A DNA stretch of 64,000 nt from Blautia sp. Marseille-P3201T (GCF_900120295.1 NZ_LT635470.1:496001-560000), one strand, 5' to 3'. Numbered from the stretch's first letter, positions 34,498-44,628 are shown. Translations and numbers: made by a program. The notes: generated by a model not told the origin, from the letters alone.

Positions 34498-36189
34498 ATG
34501 GGTGAAGAAAAGAAACGCCTTCCGGTAGGATTGGAAAATTTTGAGCAGATTATAAAAGATAACTATTATTATGTTGATAAAACAGGACTGATTTCAGAAC
34601 TGCTCCGCAATGGCGGAATGGTAAATCTTTTTACCAGACCAAGACGTTTTGGGAAAACCTTAAATATGAGTATGCTGGAACACTTTTTTTCCATAGAGCG
34701 GGAGCAGAGTATTTTTGATGGATTTGAAATTTCAAAAGATACAAAACTGTGTGAAGCATATATGGGGAAATATCCGGTTATTTCAATTTCTCTGAAAGGA
34801 ATTAATGCTGCTACTTATGAGGATGCATTTGATTTTGCAGTTCAGATTATAAAGAATGTAGCAGGTAAAATGCAGTTTCTTTTGGAAAGTGGGAATTTAA
34901 GTGATTTTGATAAGTCAGAATATAAGAAACTTTTAGATAGCAGAATGAGTAAAGCCGTATTTTGCAGCGGATTGAAAACTTTATCGGAACTATTGGAGAA
35001 ACATTATGAAACAAAAGTAGTTCTTTTGATTGATGAGTATGATGTTCCATTAGCAAAAGCATTTGAAAATGGGTATTATGATCAGATGATCTTTTTAATC
35101 CGTAGTTTATTGGAACAGGCATTGAAAACGAATGACAGCTTGAAATTTGCAGTGATGACAGGATGCATGCGTATTTCAAAAGAAAGTATCTTTACGGGGC
35201 TTAATAACCTGAAAGTATTGTCCATTACAGATGAACGGTATGATGAATATTTCGGTTTTACAGATATGGAAGTAAAGAACATGCTGGAGTATTATGGGAT
35301 AGAAGAGCATTATGAGGATGTTAAGAGCTGGTATGATGGGTATCAGTTTGGCAGCGTGGAAGTGTACTGCCCTTGGGATGTATTGAATTACTGTGATAAA
35401 TTAAAAGACCATACGGATTCGTTTCCGGAAAATTATTGGATCAACACCAGCAGTAATGATGCCATCAGGAAATTTATTCAAATGTCCGACAATTTTAAAA
35501 CCAAGCGTGAGATTGAAAAACTGCTTGCCGGTGGGGAAATCACGAAAGAGATTCATCAGGAGCTGACTTACCCGGAGATGTATCAGTCTTTGGAGAACGT
35601 CTGGAGTCTTTTATTCATGACGGGATATTTGACACAGCGTGGAAGGGTTGATGCAAAACGGTATAAACTTGCGATACCTAATTTGGAAATCCGGGATATT
35701 TTTCAGACACAGATCATGGAATACTTTAAAGAGCGTGTAAAAAAAGACGGCGACACGTTAAGCCGGTTTTGTAATGCCCTGAAAAGTGGTGAAGAAACGA
35801 AGGTAGAGGAGATTTTTGAAAGCTACCTGAAAAAGACCATCAGTATCCGGGATACGTTTGTGAAAAAAGCAAGTAAGGAGAACTTTTATCATGGGATACT
35901 GCTTGGAATTCTGGGTGTGAAGGAAGAATGGTACGTATCGTCCAATCAGGAAAGCGGCGAAGGATACAGCGATATCCTCGTTGAAACCGAAAACAGTGAA
36001 ACGGTTATCCTTATCGAAGTCAAGTATGCCAATGACGGAAATCTTGATCAGGCTTGTGAACGCGCACTACAACAGATAGAGGAAAAGAAATATGATGAAG
36101 AACTCCGGGAGAACGGAGTGGATAAAATCTTGAAATATGGGATTGCGTGTTATATGAAACGATGCAAAGTAAAACTGGCAGATTTATGA
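34498..36189 (+). CDS. AAA-ATPase-like protein with C-terminal PD-(D/E)XK nuclease-like domain
   Basis: A 563-aa protein of the AAA-ATPase_like plus PDDEXK_9 (DUF1703) family, common in many divergent copies in gut anaerobes. The N-terminus has PVGLENFEQIIKDNYYYVDK and the P-loop-like FTRPRRFGKTLNMSML; LLIDEYDVPLAKA is the Walker B. The C-terminal nuclease fold shows D492 and E507-V-K509 (LIEVKYAND). Function is not established; the family is lineage-expanded and often in variable regions. The ATG at 34498 lies ten bases after AAGGAG. No regulator or partner gene is seen. Confidence 0.88.
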   Translation: MGEEKKRLPVGLENFEQIIKDNYYYVDKTGLISELLRNGGMVNLFTRPRRFGKTLNMSMLEHFFSIEREQSIFDGFEISKDTKLCEAYMGKYPVISISLKGINAATYEDAFDFAVQIIKNVAGKMQFLLESGNLSDFDKSEYKKLLDSRMSKAVFCSGLKTLSELLEKHYETKVVLLIDEYDVPLAKAFENGYYDQMIFLIRSLLEQALKTNDSLKFAVMTGCMRISKESIFTGLNNLKVLSITDERYDEYFGFTDMEVKNMLEYYGIEEHYEDVKSWYDGYQFGSVEVYCPWDVLNYCDKLKDHTDSFPENYWINTSSNDAIRKFIQMSDNFKTKREIEKLLAGGEITKEIHQELTYPEMYQSLENVWSLLFMTGYLTQRGRVDAKRYKLAIPNLEIRDIFQTQIMEYFKERVKKDGDTLSRFCNALKSGEETKVEEIFESYLKKTISIRDTFVKKASKENFYHGILLGILGVKEEWYVSSNQESGEGYSDILVETENSETVILIEVKYANDGNLDQACERALQQIEEKKYDEELRENGVDKILKYGIACYMKRCKVKLADL

Positions 36190-36212
36190 GTCAGAGGAAA
36201 GGAGCGTTGCAA

Positions 36213-36399
36213 TTGAAACGTTGAAAATACAGATGGCTGGCGGGAACGCTGGCTTTTCTTTTATCTTGTTCTGCACTTATCCCGTCCGGAAATGTCGTAT
36301 TCGCGGCGTCAAAAGGCAGAAAACAGCAGAAACGGAGATGGACAGAATGCGATAGATAACGCTTTGGAAGCATGTGAAAAAGATATGAAAAAATCCTAA
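36213..36399 (+). pseudogene. Decayed secreted-protein gene fragment
   Basis: GGAG (36201-36204) precedes a TTG at 36213, but TGA follows after three codons. The same frame continues as a good signal peptide (WLAGTLAFLLSCSALIPSG, then NVVFAAS) and is lost after about 45 codons; a +/-1 shift restores a frame reading NGDGQNAIDNALEACEKDMK to a TAA at 36397. Two lesions and intact secretion signals indicate a remnant of an exported protein. The parent family was not recognised. It lies just after the AAA-ATPase gene, whose stop is 24 bases upstream. Confidence 0.6.
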
Positions 36400-36406
36400 T
36401 AGACAG

Positions 36407-36435
36407 ATGACGTATTCTTTATCCTATGCTATAAT
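36407..36435 (+). promoter_or_regulatory. Probable promoter of helD
   Basis: ATGACG (36407-36412), a 17-base spacer and TATAAT (36430-36435), 38 bases before the helD ATG. Confidence 0.5.
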
Positions 36436-36472
36436 AATGTCTTTAATAAAATTGAAATTATGGAGAACATCT

Positions 36473-38521
36473 ATGAGTCAGGGAACAGAATTTTTAACGC
36501 TTATTAATGAAAAACTGAAACATAAAATTCAAGAAGTCAACCATGCTCTTTCAGAAGGGCAAAAAGAAATCGAAAGTATGCACACCTATTACTGGGATAA
36601 TTATACCGAGATGGACCAGTATGGATACGAAAATTTTGACAACCAGCAGGCGTTGTTTCAGCAGGTAAATGCCAATCAGGAGCAATTTATTTACCGCCAG
36701 CGGTTAGAGAAAATGATGGACTCTCCTTTTTTCGGGAGAGTTGATTTCTGTTATGAAGGAGAAAAAGAACCGGAGCAGTTTTATATTGGAATTGGAAACT
36801 TTTCTGAAAAGACAGGGCATGTTCCTTTGATTTATGACTGGAGAGCCCCTGTAAGTGGTTTATTTTACGATTATGACAAAGGTGCTGCCAGCTATACTGC
36901 ACCGGCTGGTATTTTGCACGGAGAAATCACATCCAAATGGCAGTATAAAATTCGCCGCGGAAAAATGGTTTATGAATTTGAAAGTGACGTAAAAATTGAT
37001 GATGATATTTTAAAAGCAGAATTAGGCAGTAATGGAGACGTACAGCTTAAAAATATTGTACGAACTATTCAGAAAGAGCAAAATGCCATTATCCGAAATA
37101 CAAAAGATAAAATTATGGTTATTCAGGGAGCAGCAGGAAGTGGGAAAACATCTGTGGCACTGCATCGTATTGCTTATCTTCTATATCATGACAGGGAACA
37201 TTTAAAATCTTCCAATATTCTGGTTTTATCTCCCAACAGCGTTTTTTCTGATTATATTTCACATATCCTTCCTGAACTGGGAGAGGAAAACATTCAGGAA
37301 ATGAGTTTTGATTTATATGCTTATAAAGAATTAAAGTCCTTTGTTTATGACTGTGAAGACCGCTATCATCAGATTGAAAGAGAGCTTGCGTTTGCAAACG
37401 AAAAACAGATAAAAAGGATGCGCTGGAAACAGTCGAAAGAGTTCCTTGATGAAGCCGAAGCCTTTCTTTTGGAATTAGAAGATGAGCTTATGAATTTCCG
37501 TACTATGGAATACAGAGGTTTTGAAAAAACAGAACAGGAAATTTTGAATTTGTTTTATTTTAAGTTTCAGGATATTCCATTGCTTTCCAGAATGGAAGCA
37601 GTGCTGGAATATTTTATAGACGAATATGAAACTTTAAAAGACTGTACTTTACCGGAAGAAGAACGGGATATGCTCTATGGAAAATTTATGAAAATGTATG
37701 AAACAAAAGATTTATATGTTTTATATAGCCGTTTTTTAAAACGTACAGGCCTGAAAACTTTACCCCATTGTTCTTATGAAAAGCGACTGTTGCCTTATGA
37801 AGATGTATATCCTATGCTTTACTTTAAATACCGTCTGTTTTCTTCTACACAGCAAAAAACCGTAAAGCATCTGGTGATTGATGAAATGCAGGACTATTCT
37901 TATTTACAGTATATTATTTTAAAAGAACTGTTTCATTGTCCAATGACAATTTTAGGAGACAAGGCTCAGACTATGGAAGCAGAAGTGCAGGATGTATTAG
38001 AATTTTTGCCGGAGATTTACGGAAGACAGATACGTGTTATTTACATGAATAAAAGTTATCGCAATACAGTAGAAATCGCATCTTACGCCAATAAAATTAC
38101 CAATGTACAGGGAGTAGAATTATTTGAGCGTCATGGAAAACCGGTAGAAGAAGAGACATTTTCTGTTATGACAGAAATATTAGACGAAACACTGAAAAAT
38201 TTAAAGCTTCAGGAGAACGGATATGAAACTGCAGCAGTGATTACCACGACAGAGGAAGAGGCTGTTTTTGCCTATCAGTATTTAAAAGAAAAATTTCCAC
38301 AGACTTTTTATATTGATAAAGACAGTTCTGTATTTCAAAAAGGGCTTACTGTCACTACTTTTTATCTGGCAAAAGGACTGGAATTTGATCAGGTATTTGG
38401 AATTTCTGAGAAAAGAACTACACCGCTTCTAAAGCAGGCGGCGTATATCTGTGCCACCAGAGCGCTGCACGAACTGTATATGTACCAATGGGAGGAGGAA
38501 AATCATGATAAGAGAGCTTGA
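36473..38521 (+). CDS. helD: HelD-like UvrD-family helicase (RNA polymerase recycling factor)
   Basis: A 682-aa superfamily 1 ATPase. HelD proteins remove stalled RNA polymerase from nucleic acid. The N-terminal coiled coil (EFLTLINEKLKHKIQEVNHA) is the arm that enters the polymerase secondary channel. Walker A is GAAGSGKT (219-226) and Walker B is HLVIDEMQDYSYLQY; GLEFDQVFGI and YICATRALHELYMY are C-terminal helicase motifs. It is shorter than Bacillus HelD (about 770 aa). The ATG at 36473 follows GGAG by seven bases, giving the proper N-terminus. Confidence 0.88.
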   Translation: MSQGTEFLTLINEKLKHKIQEVNHALSEGQKEIESMHTYYWDNYTEMDQYGYENFDNQQALFQQVNANQEQFIYRQRLEKMMDSPFFGRVDFCYEGEKEPEQFYIGIGNFSEKTGHVPLIYDWRAPVSGLFYDYDKGAASYTAPAGILHGEITSKWQYKIRRGKMVYEFESDVKIDDDILKAELGSNGDVQLKNIVRTIQKEQNAIIRNTKDKIMVIQGAAGSGKTSVALHRIAYLLYHDREHLKSSNILVLSPNSVFSDYISHILPELGEENIQEMSFDLYAYKELKSFVYDCEDRYHQIERELAFANEKQIKRMRWKQSKEFLDEAEAFLLELEDELMNFRTMEYRGFEKTEQEILNLFYFKFQDIPLLSRMEAVLEYFIDEYETLKDCTLPEEERDMLYGKFMKMYETKDLYVLYSRFLKRTGLKTLPHCSYEKRLLPYEDVYPMLYFKYRLFSSTQQKTVKHLVIDEMQDYSYLQYIILKELFHCPMTILGDKAQTMEAEVQDVLEFLPEIYGRQIRVIYMNKSYRNTVEIASYANKITNVQGVELFERHGKPVEEETFSVMTEILDETLKNLKLQENGYETAAVITTTEEEAVFAYQYLKEKFPQTFYIDKDSSVFQKGLTVTTFYLAKGLEFDQVFGISEKRTTPLLKQAAYICATRALHELYMYQWEEENHDKRA

Positions 38522-39164
38522 TTTATCTGAAATTTCTGATGGAAAACGATATGGGTATAAGGATATGGTAAAAGCCGGCTGCAATGATTGCAAAGGCTGT
38601 TCCAAATGCTGTCAGGGCATGGGACATTCCATTGTTTTAGACCCTTATGATGTGTATCTTTTGTGCAAAAATTTAAACCAGAGTTTTGAAGAATTGTTAT
38701 CCTATGCAGTAGAATTACAGGTAGCAGAGGGAATTATTCTTCCTAATCTGAAAATGGCCGGAGCAGAAGAAAAATGTAGCTTTTTAAACGAACAGGGCAG
38801 ATGTGCCATTCACGGATTTCGTCCGGGATTTTGCCGTATGTTTCCTCTTGGAAGAATTTACGAAGACAATGATTTTCAATATTTTCTTCAGACTAAGGAA
38901 TGCCCTCAGGAGCCCAAGACAAAAGTAAAAATCCAAAAATGGCTGGGAATAGGCGATATCCGAAAATATGAAACTTTTGTAAAAGACTGGCATTATTTTT
39001 TAAAGAAAATGCAGGAGGTTTTAGAAAAAGCTCAAGATGAAGTTTTGTCAAAACAGTTTTCGGTACAGCTTTTACAACTTTTCTATATTATGCCTTATGA
39101 TGCAGGGCAGGATTTTTACGCACAGTTTTATCTTAGATTAGAAGAAATGAAAAAAAGATTTTAA
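38505..39164 (+). CDS. YkgJ-type cysteine-cluster protein
   Basis: A 219-aa protein with the metal-binding cysteine pattern of the YkgJ/UPF0153 family: CNDCKGCSKCCQGMGHSIVL near residues 24-43, then CSFLNEQGRCAIHGFRPGFC (97-116 region). It probably binds zinc or an iron-sulfur cluster; function unknown. The ATG at 38505 lies seven bases after GGAGG and overlaps the helD 3' end by 17 bases, so the two are coupled. Confidence 0.87.
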   Translation: MIRELDLSEISDGKRYGYKDMVKAGCNDCKGCSKCCQGMGHSIVLDPYDVYLLCKNLNQSFEELLSYAVELQVAEGIILPNLKMAGAEEKCSFLNEQGRCAIHGFRPGFCRMFPLGRIYEDNDFQYFLQTKECPQEPKTKVKIQKWLGIGDIRKYETFVKDWHYFLKKMQEVLEKAQDEVLSKQFSVQLLQLFYIMPYDAGQDFYAQFYLRLEEMKKRF

Positions 39165-39180
39165 ATGAAAAGAAGGAAAA

Positions 39181-39221
39181 AAGCAGGAGACAGACCGAAA
39201 ACTTCGATTTATCTCCTGCTT
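39181..39221 (-). terminator. Intrinsic terminator, mainly for lgt
   Basis: AAGCAGGAGA (39181-39190) and TCTCCTGCTT (39212-39221) form a 10-bp stem. On the minus strand the stem is followed by TTTTTTCCTTC, a good tail for lgt; on the plus strand the tail is only TATTATC, so it may serve the YkgJ-type gene weakly. Confidence 0.75.
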
Positions 39222-39231
39222 ATTATCATTT

Positions 39232-40005
39232 TTATACTTCTTCGCTATTTTCTTTTTTGATACCTTTAAAAATTTTATGTCTGAAAAACAATACTATTGC
39301 AAAAAGTATAATGGCAATAGAAATAAACTGGGAAGTGGAAAGTATGCCAACTGTTCCTCTGTCATCGCTTCGTAAACATTCTACCAGAAATCTGCCAATT
39401 CCATAGAGTACCATATAGAGAATACCTACATTTCCTGCCTTTTTATTATGTTTGCTGTATAAAAGCAAGATACCTGCAACAGTAAAATCTCCTACAGAAG
39501 AAATAAGCTGTGTGGGAATAAGAGGTACGCCTGCCGGTGCAAAGCTTCCTTCTGGAAAAGTCACTCCCCAAAAAGCTTCTGTGGGTCTGCCGTAGCAGCA
39601 GCCTGCAAGAAAACAGCCAATTCTTCCAAATCCCTGTGCAACAGCAATGGAAGGTGCCAGCAAATCAAAGTATTCCCAAAAAGGTAATTTTTTAACACGA
39701 CAGTAAATAACGCCTGCCAAAGCGCCTACAATAATTCCTCCATAGACGACAAAGCCTTCGGAACCTAATACATCCATGGGATTTTCCAGAAACCGGTCAA
39801 ATTCTACAAGAACATACAAAAGCTTTGCTCCGATAAAACCACTTAAAATACCGAAAATAGCAATATCTAAAACAGCCTCGTCTTTATAACCATGCTTTCG
39901 CGCACGATACATTCCCATGAAAACACAGACTAAGATACCTAAAGCAATCATTAAACCATAGCTGTGTATGGTAAGAGGTCCTATGGAAAATAAATCATTT
40001 TTCAT
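39232..40005 (-). CDS. lgt: Prolipoprotein diacylglyceryl transferase
   Basis: Integral membrane enzyme adding diacylglycerol to the lipobox cysteine of prolipoproteins, such as the cyclophilin at 32197. The 257-aa protein has about seven hydrophobic segments, HSYGLMIALGILV at the N-terminus (active-site histidine) and FGRIGCFLAGCCYGRPT, the clostridial form of the Lgt signature. It is transcribed alone, divergent from sbcD. Confidence 0.95.
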   Translation of the reverse strand: MKNDLFSIGPLTIHSYGLMIALGILVCVFMGMYRARKHGYKDEAVLDIAIFGILSGFIGAKLLYVLVEFDRFLENPMDVLGSEGFVVYGGIIVGALAGVIYCRVKKLPFWEYFDLLAPSIAVAQGFGRIGCFLAGCCYGRPTEAFWGVTFPEGSFAPAGVPLIPTQLISSVGDFTVAGILLLYSKHNKKAGNVGILYMVLYGIGRFLVECLRSDDRGTVGILSTSQFISIAIILFAIVLFFRHKIFKGIKKENSEEV

Positions 40006-40151
40006 TTTTGCATCTCACTTTCTTATTTCAATTTTCATTCGTTTCACCATTATAACATCTTTTTTGAAAAAAATCATTATTCTCTTTTTTTCTTTTCTGC
40101 CAAATGTTAGAATAGGAGAAGAATATAAATAGAAAGCAGCAGGTTTTATTA

Positions 40152-41393
40152 ATGAAGATATTGCATACCGCAGATTGGCATATTGGAAAGCTTTTGGAAG
40201 GAAAAAGCAGACTGGAGGAACAAAAAATTGTTTTAGAGCAATTTGTTTCCATTGCAGATACAACAGATGCAGATGTTATTTGTATTGCCGGAGATGTGTT
40301 CGACAACGGGCATCCATCTGCAGGAGCAGAAATGCTTTTATATCATACATTAAAAGAATTAAGTAAACAAGGGCAACGTCTGGTTGTTTTAATTTCAGGT
40401 AATCATGATCAGCCTTCTCGCCTGGAGGCGATTGTTCCGCTGGCTCGTGAGCATGGTATTATTATTTATGGGACACCTAAAACCAGAATTCCTTCCGGTA
40501 AATACGGAAATTTTGAAATAGAGTCTTTAGAGGAAGGCGTCTTTTCCTTTTCCTGTAAAGGAGAAAAGGCAATTTTTGCCTGTGTTCCTTATGTCAGTGA
40601 AAAGACTTTAAATGAAGTCTTATATCGAGAAGAAGACAGTGATGAGAAACGGGCTGCAGATTATGCGGAAAAAATAGGTGAACTGTTTCAAAAAAGAGCT
40701 GTCTGGTACGAAGAAGATACGATTAATATACTGATGAGTCATGTATTTACTCTGGGCTGTAAAAAAGATGGCTCTGAACAGGGATTAATGCTGGGAAACA
40801 GTTATCTCCTTCCACCTGAGGTATTTCCTGAAAAGGCTCAGTATGTGGCTTTGGGACATGTACACAGACCGCAAAAAGTGGTGGGAAGTCATGGACGAAT
40901 TCGGTACAGTGGTTCACCTCTACCTTATCGCTTGCAGGAAACGGTTATTGCAAAGCAGTGTTCTTTGGTTACGTTACATCCTCATGAAGAAGCAGTTGTG
41001 CAGGAAATTTATTTTGATAATCCTAAACCTATTGAAAAATGGGTTTGTAAAAGCTATGAGGAAGCATTAAAAAAATGTGAGGAAAATCAGAACCGTTCCT
41101 GTTATGTTTATTTACAGATTTACACAGATACTTATATTCGGGAAGAACAGCTAAAAGAACTAAAAAGTTATAAAGAAGATATTTTAGAAGTTATTCCTGT
41201 TTTTCCCGAAATGAAACAAAAAGATGCAGGGACTGTTTTTACAGAAAAAACTTTTGAGGAACTGTTTTTAGATTATTATCAGGAAAAGAAAGGAGTTCTG
41301 CCTGAAGCGGAAGTTTTAGAAACTTTATGGGAGATTTTAAAAAAGGAGGACGAAAATGAAACCGATTTCCATGAAAATGAAGGGATTAAATAG
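40152..41393 (+). CDS. sbcD: Nuclease SbcD (Mre11-like subunit)
   Basis: Mn-dependent double-strand exonuclease and hairpin endonuclease subunit of SbcCD, acting on replication-generated hairpins and DNA ends. The 413-aa protein shows the phosphoesterase motifs HTADWHIGK, CIAGDVFDNG, LISGNHDQPSR and LGHVHRPQ. It overlaps sbcC by 38 bases, indicating tight coupling of the two subunits. Confidence 0.96.
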   Translation: MKILHTADWHIGKLLEGKSRLEEQKIVLEQFVSIADTTDADVICIAGDVFDNGHPSAGAEMLLYHTLKELSKQGQRLVVLISGNHDQPSRLEAIVPLAREHGIIIYGTPKTRIPSGKYGNFEIESLEEGVFSFSCKGEKAIFACVPYVSEKTLNEVLYREEDSDEKRAADYAEKIGELFQKRAVWYEEDTINILMSHVFTLGCKKDGSEQGLMLGNSYLLPPEVFPEKAQYVALGHVHRPQKVVGSHGRIRYSGSPLPYRLQETVIAKQCSLVTLHPHEEAVVQEIYFDNPKPIEKWVCKSYEEALKKCEENQNRSCYVYLQIYTDTYIREEQLKELKSYKEDILEVIPVFPEMKQKDAGTVFTEKTFEELFLDYYQEKKGVLPEAEVLETLWEILKKEDENETDFHENEGIK

Positions 41394-44300
41394 TTTTTTA
41401 GAGGTTCAGGAAGTCGATTTTGAGAAGCTGACCAGTCAGGGACTCTTTGGGATTTTCGGTCCCACAGGAAGTGGAAAAACCAGTATTCTGGATGGCATGA
41501 CACTGGCTCTTTATGGAACCACTTCCAGAAATAGTACGAACTATATTAACGTAAATACAGATAAAGCTTATGTAGAATATATTTTTTCTATACAGGAAAA
41601 GCAGTTCCATAAATATCTGGTAGCCCGAAGTTTTAAGAGAACAAAAGATGGGGGAATTCGCAGCGACAGTGCGAAATTTGCTGATATTACAGATGCAGAA
41701 CCTGTCATTTTAGCTGATAAAGTGGGAACGGTAAATGCTAAATGCCAGGAAGTTCTGGGATTATCGAAAGATGATTTTTTCCGTACAGTGGTTTTACCTC
41801 AGGGAAAGTTTTCTGAATTTTTAAAACTGGAGGGCATGGAAAGAAATAAAATGTTGGAACGGCTTTTTCATTTGGAAAAGTATGGGGAACGGCTTGCTTT
41901 TCTGGTAAAAGAGCATGCCGGACAGTGGGAAGGCAGACGCAGGGAACAGGAAGGCGCACTTTCCCGTTATGAGGCTGTTACAGCAGAAGCAATTCAAGAT
42001 TTAAAAGAGAAAGAAACAGAATTAGAGCAAACTCTGGAAATAAAAGAATTTTCTTTGAAAAAAATGCGAAAAAATCTGGAGGACAGCAAAAGCCAAATTT
42101 TGTTGTGGGAAGAATACGATGCAGCCTGTGAAAAAGAAAGATCACTTGCAAAAGAGCAGGAAGAAGTTAATGTTTTACAGGAAAATTTGAAAAAAGCGGA
42201 AATCGCCAATGGCCTTTTCCCTTATTTCGCAGATTATCAGGAAAGTATTGCCAAAGAAAAAAGTTACAGGCAAAAAGCTGCTGCTCTTACAGAAATGTGG
42301 ATGGAAAAAAAGCAAGTGCTTGTATCTTTGCAAAAAGAGTTTCAAAAAGCAGAAGAAGATAAACAGCAGAAAAAGCCAGTCTGGGAACAGCAGAGAAATA
42401 ATCTTTTAGATGCAGTAAAGTTGTCAGAGGAACAAGATAAGCAGAAAGCGCTTTTCGCTGCACAGAAGGTCATTTGTGAAGAAACAAAAGAAAAACTGTC
42501 GGAAGCACAGGGGAAAATGAAGGCTTTGCTGCAGGATATTGATAGCCGAAAACTGCAAAAAACAAATCTGCAGCAGGAAATTACAAAAACTGTAGTTTCA
42601 TCAGAAATCCAGCAAATGATTATAGATGGATTTCAGAAGACCAGAGAATTAAACCAGCAGAAAATTCGAAGAACTGCCTTGGAAAAAGCCATGGAGACAG
42701 ATAATAAAAATGTAGCTGCAAAAAACTTAGAAAAACAAGAGTTTATACATTGTTTAAAAGAAAAAGAGGCAGAGAAAACAGCATATCTTCAAAAGGCCTG
42801 GGAAACCCAAAAAAAGAAATGTAAAAAACTTTCTGCCGAAATAGAAGCAGTGCAGAGGAAGCAGGCACAGATACAAAGAAAAAAAGAGGAACAGGAACAA
42901 CTTTATGTAGAAAACATGGCAGCTATTCTGGCTTCTTCGCTGGAAGAAGGTATGCCCTGCCCGGTATGCGGAAGCATTCATCATGAAAAACCTCAGACAG
43001 TATCACAAAAAGCAGATATTCTTGCATTGCAAAAGCAAAAAGAACTGTTAGAAAAAGAAATACAGACAATTCATGAAACCATTGCCGGATTAAAGACTCA
43101 ATTGCAGCAGGAACAACAGATCTCTTTGGAAGACCTTCCAGTCAGTCCAAAACTGACAGAAGAATTACAAAACCTCCAGACAGACATTGTAAAAAAGGAG
43201 ATTGAAATAGAAACTCTGCAAAAGCGTTGCCTGGAAAGAAAATCAGAATGGGAAACGGAACATAAAGAAATCTTGCAAAAAGAAAAAGAACTGGAAACGC
43301 AAAAGAAAATTGTAGAGATTGAAGATTTTCAGACAGCTTATGAAGCTTTACAGGAAAAAAATAAAAAGAGAGAAGAAATGCAAAAGCAACTGGAGCTTTT
43401 GGAGCAAAGACTGGATGCCCGTATACAAAATCGGGAAAAAGGAGAGGGCATCATTCAGGATTTAAAGACAAAACAGACAGAAATTTACTTACTGCAAAAA
43501 CAAACAGAAGAAAAGCTTCTGGAAATAAGAGAAAAAATTTTAGAAAAAGCCGGAACAGAGGAAAATCTGCCTGAAAAACTAAAAGAAGCAGAAGAGTCCA
43601 TAACTGTACTGGATATGCAATATGAACGTACGAAAAATCTTTTTGATCAGGCAGCTTTGGAAGAAAAGACTCTTGCCCAACAGTTGGCTGCCAAAAAGGC
43701 TCTTGTCGAAGCTTCTTTCAAAGACAGTGAACAAAAATATGCGCTTTTAAAAGAAAAAATGCACAGCTTTTTTATCACAGAAGAAGCTTATATTGAAAAA
43801 TATTGTAAAGAAGAAAAAGAATTGTCTCAGGTAAGACAAAAAATTGAAAATTTCCAAAACGAGAAAATCCGCATTCAAGAACAGCTTCAGCAAATCAAGA
43901 AAAAGTTATCAAAAGAACGAATGGATAAGAACGCCTTTACTTTGCTGGAACAAGAAGTACAGGCGCTGGAAAATGAAACAACAGAGGAAAACAAAAGATT
44001 TGGTGCGGTGCGAAAAGAGCTGGAACAAATGAAAGGTGCATGGGAAGCAAAAGAAAAGGTTTGTACACTTTTAGAGCAAATTCAACATAAATTAGATATT
44101 CTTTCAGAATTAGAAGGTCTGTTTAGAGGAAAACGCTTTGTTGAATACATTTCCCGTTATTATCTGGAGCACATTGCCAAAGAAGCTGATATAAGCCTGA
44201 AAGAAATGACAGGAAACACCTATGGTTTAGAGATTGATGAGAACACTTCTTTTATCATTCGCGATTATAAAAATGGAGGTGTGTCACGACCGGCTTCTAC

Positions 44301-44601
44301 TCTTTCCGGAGGAGAAACTTTTATGGCTTCTTTAGCACTGGCGCTTGCTTTATCTTCACAAATTCAGATGAAGGGGGCAGCGCCTTTGGAACTGTTTTTC
44401 TTAGATGAAGGATTTGGAACATTAGACGAGAATTGCTTAGAAGTAGTAATGGAAGCTTTAGAAAAAATAAGAAATAAAAAACGAAGCGTAGGCGTTATTA
44501 CCCACGTAGAGGAAATCAAAGCCCGCATTCCTGTGCATTTGCTCATTGAACCAGCAAAAGCAGGAGAAGGGGGCAGTAAAATTTCCATAGAAGAAATATA
44601 A
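41356..44601 (+). CDS. sbcC: Exonuclease SbcC (Rad50-like subunit)
   Basis: SMC-type ATPase partner of SbcD, 1081 aa. Walker A is FGPTGSGKTSI near residues 33-43. Two long coiled coils (about 180-520 and 560-900) flank the zinc hook CPVC (535-538 in MPCPVCGSIHH). The C-terminal lobe has the signature STLSGGETFMASLALALALS and Walker B LFFLDEGFGTLD. The ATG lies inside sbcD, preceded by AAAAAGGAGG. Confidence 0.96.
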   Translation: MKPISMKMKGLNSFLEVQEVDFEKLTSQGLFGIFGPTGSGKTSILDGMTLALYGTTSRNSTNYINVNTDKAYVEYIFSIQEKQFHKYLVARSFKRTKDGGIRSDSAKFADITDAEPVILADKVGTVNAKCQEVLGLSKDDFFRTVVLPQGKFSEFLKLEGMERNKMLERLFHLEKYGERLAFLVKEHAGQWEGRRREQEGALSRYEAVTAEAIQDLKEKETELEQTLEIKEFSLKKMRKNLEDSKSQILLWEEYDAACEKERSLAKEQEEVNVLQENLKKAEIANGLFPYFADYQESIAKEKSYRQKAAALTEMWMEKKQVLVSLQKEFQKAEEDKQQKKPVWEQQRNNLLDAVKLSEEQDKQKALFAAQKVICEETKEKLSEAQGKMKALLQDIDSRKLQKTNLQQEITKTVVSSEIQQMIIDGFQKTRELNQQKIRRTALEKAMETDNKNVAAKNLEKQEFIHCLKEKEAEKTAYLQKAWETQKKKCKKLSAEIEAVQRKQAQIQRKKEEQEQLYVENMAAILASSLEEGMPCPVCGSIHHEKPQTVSQKADILALQKQKELLEKEIQTIHETIAGLKTQLQQEQQISLEDLPVSPKLTEELQNLQTDIVKKEIEIETLQKRCLERKSEWETEHKEILQKEKELETQKKIVEIEDFQTAYEALQEKNKKREEMQKQLELLEQRLDARIQNREKGEGIIQDLKTKQTEIYLLQKQTEEKLLEIREKILEKAGTEENLPEKLKEAEESITVLDMQYERTKNLFDQAALEEKTLAQQLAAKKALVEASFKDSEQKYALLKEKMHSFFITEEAYIEKYCKEEKELSQVRQKIENFQNEKIRIQEQLQQIKKKLSKERMDKNAFTLLEQEVQALENETTEENKRFGAVRKELEQMKGAWEAKEKVCTLLEQIQHKLDILSELEGLFRGKRFVEYISRYYLEHIAKEADISLKEMTGNTYGLEIDENTSFIIRDYKNGGVSRPASTLSGGETFMASLALALALSSQIQMKGAAPLELFFLDEGFGTLDENCLEVVMEALEKIRNKKRSVGVITHVEEIKARIPVHLLIEPAKAGEGGSKISIEEI

Positions 44602-44628
44602 ACAAAACAAGATGAAGGAGTAAAACAC

